Source of the DNA: Shimia sp.
GTDB taxonomy: Bacteria > Pseudomonadota > Alphaproteobacteria > Rhodobacterales > Rhodobacteraceae
DNA length: 64,000 nt
Direction of reading: 5' to 3'
Assembly: GCF_022448905.1 (NCBI RefSeq)
Contig: NZ_JAKVCW010000016.1
Coordinates: 28,047-92,046, forward strand
This document shows positions 60,962 through 64,000 of the stretch, piece after piece. Under the pieces are notes generated by a model. That model was not told the origin of the DNA and did no database searches. It saw nothing but the letters and a program-made list of their open reading frames with translations. The stretch's first letter is position 1. Each line of letters starts with the position of its first letter. The position numbers were made by a program, and so were the translations under genes.

Positions 60962-61963
60962 TTAGATAGACAGGCGCGAACTTTGGCTGCCACGTTCTCT
61001 ATAGGGCGTGGTTTCGTAATGCGCGCGGTAGCATTTGGAGAAGTGGCTGGGGGATGCGAACCCGCAGGCCAGCGCTACATTGATCACGCTCATATCGGTT
61101 TGCATCAGGAGGTTACGTGCCTTTTGCAGGCGCAGCTCCATATAATATCGCTTGGGCGAGCGGTTTAGGTAACGACGAAACAAGCGTTCCAATTGACGAG
61201 TCGACATTCCCACTTCCTTTGCAAGCAAAGACGGGCTGATCGGTTCTTCAATATTGGCTTCCATCATCTGAATAACCATGGACAATTTTGGATGTCGCAC
61301 ACCGATCCGCGTGGGCACAGAGAGGCGTTGTGTGTCTTGGTCGGTGCGGATCGAACTGTAGATTTGTTGATCGGCCACCCAGTTGGCAACGTCCTCGCCC
61401 AAATCTTGAGCGATCAGCTTCAAAAACAGATCGATCGAGGATGTGCCGCCTGCAGTGGTCATTCGGTTTGTGTCGATGGTGAAAACGGATTTGGACAGCT
61501 CCACCTCGTCAAACTCTTCGGCGAAGCTATCCTGATTCTCCCAGTGAATCGTCGCGCGTTTGCCATCCAGAAGCCCCGCTTTGGCCATGCAGAAAGATGC
61601 GGTGCACAGCCCAATCACAGGTGGGCCCTTGCGCGCTTCCCTGCGCAACCAGTTCAGCAGTTTCTTAGTGGTCGCCTGCTGAATGTCCGTTCCGCCACAC
61701 AACACAATTGTGTCATCGCGGCGCAGTTCGGCAAGATCGTCATCCAGCTTAAAAGTTGTGTTTGTTGAACAGCTTATCGTGTCGCCACCTTCGCCGACCA
61801 ATATCCAGGAATAGTGATCACGTCCCATGTGCCGATTGGCCAAGCGTAGGCAGTCAATTGCTGACGCAAAGGACAGCAATGTGAACTTATCCAAAAGCAC
61901 AAAAACAAAGCGCCGCGATTTCGCGTCGTTTTGATCAGAAGCGAGTGCCGAAGTCATTGACAT
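60962..61963 (-). CDS. GlxA-family AraC transcriptional regulator
   Basis: A 333-residue regulator with an N-terminal DJ-1/PfpI (class I glutamine amidotransferase-like) domain (about residues 12-180, with CLRLANRHMGR and GLCTASFCMAKAG) and a C-terminal AraC helix-turn-helix (about 235-325, with MSTRQLERLFRRYLN and VALACGFASPSHFSKCYR). Members control catabolism of carnitine, glycine betaine, choline or arginine. ATG 61963 has AAGGAAACG upstream; the longer frame is less likely. The local target is unclear: class II DAHP synthase is the divergent neighbour. Confidence 0.9.
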   Translation of the reverse strand: MSMTSALASDQNDAKSRRFVFVLLDKFTLLSFASAIDCLRLANRHMGRDHYSWILVGEGGDTISCSTNTTFKLDDDLAELRRDDTIVLCGGTDIQQATTKKLLNWLRREARKGPPVIGLCTASFCMAKAGLLDGKRATIHWENQDSFAEEFDEVELSKSVFTIDTNRMTTAGGTSSIDLFLKLIAQDLGEDVANWVADQQIYSSIRTDQDTQRLSVPTRIGVRHPKLSMVIQMMEANIEEPISPSLLAKEVGMSTRQLERLFRRYLNRSPKRYYMELRLQKARNLLMQTDMSVINVALACGFASPSHFSKCYRAHYETTPYRERGSQSSRLSI

Positions 61964-62125
61964 CGTTTCCTTTTCCAAGAGGGGGTGCGCATCTTGAGTT
62001 GCAGCGAGTTGACCGATTAAACGAAACATTCACCAAACGCGTCAAGGCCGGATATTTCATCTATGGCGCCGGGACAAGAGCTTTTGTATAAGGCCTCATT
62101 AACTTGTCTAATTGGAGTAAAGACA

Positions 62126-63493
62126 ATGGCTGACTGGCAAAAATCTGACTGGCGCGCGAAGCCCCGGATTCAGATGCCTGAGTATACGGATGACGCAGAG
62201 CTGAAGGCTGTAGAAGCCAAGCTCGCCAGCTATCCGCCATTGGTCTTTGCCGGCGAAGCGCGTCGCCTGAAAGCTCAGCTTGGTGCCGCTTCTCGCGGCG
62301 AGGCCTTTTTGTTGCAGGGCGGTGACTGTGCGGAGAGCTTTGAACAGTTCAGCGCAGACGGCATTCGCGATACATTCAAAGTGATGTTGCAAATGGCGAT
62401 GGTGCTGACCTATGGCGCCAAGGTACCGGTGGTGAAAGTCGGTCGCATGGCCGGCCAATTTGCCAAGCCGCGTTCTGCGCCAACGGAAACTTTGGATGGC
62501 GTGGAGCTGCCTAGTTACCGCGGCGACATCATCAACGAGTTGGACTTCACGCCTGAATCGCGAATTCCCAATCCAAACAAGATGTTGCAGGCCTATACAC
62601 AAGCGGCCGCAACGCTGAACCTGCTGCGCGCGTTCTCGACTGGTGGTTACGCGGATGTGCATCAGGTGCATTCCTGGACTCTTGGGTTCACCGAGGGGGA
62701 GAAAGCCACCAAGTATCGTGATATGGCCAACCGGATCAGCGATACGTTGGACTTCATGAAAGCGGCGGGCGTGACCTCTGATCGTTTGCACTCGTTGCAG
62801 ACTGTGGACTTCTACACCAGCCATGAATCCCTGCTGCTGGAGTATGAAGAAGCGCTGACGCGTCTGGACTCGACTTCTGGTAAATGGCTCGCGGGGTCTG
62901 GCCACATGATCTGGATCGGCGACCGTACTCGCCAGCCAGATGGGGCGCATGTTGAATTTGCGCGTGGCGTTCAAAACCCGATTGGTTTGAAATGTGGTCC
63001 AACCACAACCGCAGATGACCTCAAAGTGTTGATGGAAAAGCTGAATCCGGAAAACGAAGCAGGTCGTCTGACATTGATTGCCCGCTTTGGCGCAGGCAGC
63101 GTTGGGGATCACCTGCCGCGCCTTGTCAAAGCGGTTCAGGAAGAGGGCGCCAATGTGCTTTGGACTTGTGATCCAATGCACGGCAACACCATCAAATCGG
63201 CAACCGGCTACAAAACCCGTCCGTTTGACAGTGTTCTATGCGAAGTGCGTGAGTTCTTCGGAGTTCACAAAGCTGAGGGCACCATTCCGGGCGGCGTGCA
63301 TTTCGAGATGACCGGTCAGGATGTGACAGAGTGCACTGGCGGTGTACGAGCCGTAACCGAGGAAGATCTATCCGCACGCTATCACACAGCCTGTGACCCT
63401 CGTCTGAATGCGAGCCAATCGCTTGAGCTGGCGTTCCTCGTGGCAGAAGAGCTGTCTGACCGCGATCAAGCCAAAGCGGCCGCAGCGGTCTAA
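62126..63493 (+). CDS. Class II DAHP synthase (3-deoxy-7-phosphoheptulonate synthase)
   Basis: A 455-residue class II (plant-type) DAHP synthase, the first enzyme of the shikimate pathway, which joins phosphoenolpyruvate and erythrose 4-phosphate. Metal and substrate residues appear in [17 protein letters not shown], in [20 protein letters not shown] and in [12 protein letters not shown]; the late [18 protein letters not shown] also matches the family. ATG 62126 is supported by TTGGAGTAAAGACA and by homology; the longer frame is rejected. It is monocistronic with a strong terminator 22 bases after its stop. No allosteric insertion or fused chorismate mutase is seen. Confidence 0.95.
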   Translation: MADWQKSDWRAKPRIQMPEYTDDAELKAVEAKLASYPPLVFAGEARRLKAQLGAASRGEAFLLQGGDCAESFEQFSADGIRDTFKVMLQMAMVLTYGAKVPVVKVGRMAGQFAKPRSAPTETLDGVELPSYRGDIINELDFTPESRIPNPNKMLQAYTQAAATLNLLRAFSTGGYADVHQVHSWTLGFTEGEKATKYRDMANRISDTLDFMKAAGVTSDRLHSLQTVDFYTSHESLLLEYEEALTRLDSTSGKWLAGSGHMIWIGDRTRQPDGAHVEFARGVQNPIGLKCGPTTTADDLKVLMEKLNPENEAGRLTLIARFGAGSVGDHLPRLVKAVQEEGANVLWTCDPMHGNTIKSATGYKTRPFDSVLCEVREFFGVHKAEGTIPGGVHFEMTGQDVTECTGGVRAVTEEDLSARYHTACDPRLNASQSLELAFLVAEELSDRDQAKAAAAV

Positions 63494-63515
63494 ACCGCTT
63501 CAACCGCAAGTAATT

Positions 63516-63545
63516 AAGGGCCGCGCGAATGCGTGGCCCTTTTTT
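63516..63545 (+). terminator. Terminator of the DAHP synthase gene
   Basis: AAGGGCCGCGC (63516-63526) pairs with GCGTGGCCCTT (63531-63541) around GAAT with one G-T pair, followed by TTTTTTG. Confidence 0.92.
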
Positions 63546-63651
63546 GTTGGGAAAAGCAAAAATAACCGCAATTTGCCTCTTGCATCCCCCCAACAGTTGA
63601 AGCTAAACACCGCTCCACAGAGAGGCGGTCAACTGACCAACGCTCTGATGC

Positions 63652-63741
63652 GGAGAGGTGGCCGAGTGGTCGAAGGCGCACGCCTGGAAAGTGTGTAGGC
63701 GGGAAACCGTCTCCAGGGTTCGAATCCCTGTCTCTCCGCCA
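63652..63741 (+). tRNA. tRNA-Ser (anticodon GGA)
   Basis: A 90-base class II tRNA with encoded CCA. The acceptor GGAGAGG pairs with TCTCTCC; the anticodon stem CACGC/GTGTG encloses CTGGAAA, giving anticodon GGA; a long variable arm (GGCGGGAAACCGTCTCC region) and the T-arm AGGGTTCGAATCCCT follow. It reads UCC and UCU serine codons. Confidence 0.97.
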
Positions 63742-63765
63742 TTAACCAATTTCGAACCCGAGACG

Positions 63766-63789
63766 AGGCCCCCGCGTGGGCCTTTTCTT
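63766..63789 (+). terminator. Terminator after tRNA-Ser
   Basis: AGGCCC (63766-63771) pairs with GGGCCT (63778-63783), followed by TTTCTTTC. It lies 25 bases after the tRNA. Confidence 0.8.
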
Positions 63790-64000
63790 TCTGGTTCAAA
63801 GGGGTTTAGTTGATTCATCCGACTTTCTGAGACTAACGATTTGACCGAAATCGGTCTCCGAACGCCCCGCGTCTCTTTCCACCCGCCCTTCACCCAAGTC
63901 GAGACGGATTTGAAACTGGTCGTCTTTTCAGACGCTTGGCGAGAATGATCCTCCCGCACTGAAGTGGTCCGCCGCTATGTTTAGAAAACGGAGGATTCAC
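63790..64000. other. Right-end intergenic stretch
   Basis: About 210 bases without a supported gene. It contains a short palindrome GACCGAAATCGGTC (63843-63856). The final bases CGGAGGATTCAC look like a ribosome-binding site for a gene that would begin just beyond the window. Confidence 0.45.

Noticed and set aside
63603..63959. A 118-codon minus-strand ORF over tRNA-Ser
   Set aside because: It covers a certain tRNA gene and its terminator and has no start signal.

Overview
The window looks like a chromosomal segment of a marine alphaproteobacterium of the family Rhodobacteraceae (Roseobacter group). This is judged from gene content and order: sarcosine oxidase, a TRAP carrier, a liv branched-chain ABC operon, a yajC-secD-secF block followed by a ccmABCDG cytochrome c block, a heterologous-looking Lrp/arginase/ornithine cyclodeaminase locus, and moderately high GC throughout. 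I see no rRNA, phage, IS element, plasmid or CRISPR signature. Two tRNA genes are present: Leu(CAA) and Ser(GGA). Genus-level placement cannot be made from what I can see.

Layout. 1-8.4 kb: the end of a sarcosine oxidase operon, a small secreted protein, Fe/Mn superoxide dismutase, a metallophosphoesterase, a siderophore-interacting flavoprotein, a LOG-type nucleotide hydrolase, a long acidic LysM protein and an Atm1-type ABC exporter. 8.4-14 kb: a small membrane protein and an RND efflux pair (permease plus adaptor) on the minus strand. 14.3-20.4 kb: yfgM-like, bamB and der (the same order as in Escherichia coli), a fatty acid desaturase and serS. 20.6-27.1 kb: yajC-secD-secF, an Mth938-like gene and ccmABCDG. 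27.2-33.9 kb: rpiB, a DUF1223 protein, an isolated fliG, a TPR protein, purB, two small envelope proteins and an alpha/beta hydrolase-OsmC fusion. 34-38.5 kb: a DUF3445 protein, the ornithine cyclodeaminase/arginase operon with its divergent Lrp-type regulator, dsbB and a DedA-like protein. 38.6-45.8 kb is the most accessory-looking part: tRNA-Leu, a relatively AT-rich spacer, a stand-alone secreted sensor-domain protein, a TRAP QM carrier without its binding protein, a 780-residue ankyrin protein, and an ABC transmembrane domain that has lost its ATPase. 45.8-51 kb: an envelope block (YcbK-like protein; then L,D-transpeptidase, LpxD, acyl carrier protein and ketoacyl-ACP synthase in one tight run). 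51-53.7 kb: an IalB-like protein, a non-coding interval with two candidate small RNAs, and a HerA-like ATPase. 53.8-59.2 kb: the livMHFG-SBP operon. 59.4-64 kb: a PQQ-type sugar dehydrogenase, a small secreted protein, a GlxA/AraC regulator, class II DAHP synthase and tRNA-Ser.

How the genes work together. Much of the window serves the cell envelope and export: Sec translocation, outer-membrane assembly (BamB), cytochrome c maturation, peptidoglycan cross-linking, lipid A acylation, disulfide formation and efflux. A second theme is uptake and breakdown of nitrogen compounds: sarcosine oxidase, arginase plus ornithine cyclodeaminase, branched-chain amino-acid transport, a possible N-demethylase family member and a GlxA-type regulator.

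The observations I consider most worth following are two unannotated small-RNA candidates between ialB and the herA-like gene (one carrying an anti-Shine-Dalgarno CTCCTCCC loop), a 42-bp intergenic repeat with an internal period near 11 bp found once in front of ccmA and once inside the liv operon, the ATPase-less ABC membrane domain paired with a small membrane protein, and the ldt-lpxD-acp-ketosynthase operon. No complete, clearly new defence or mobile system is visible.
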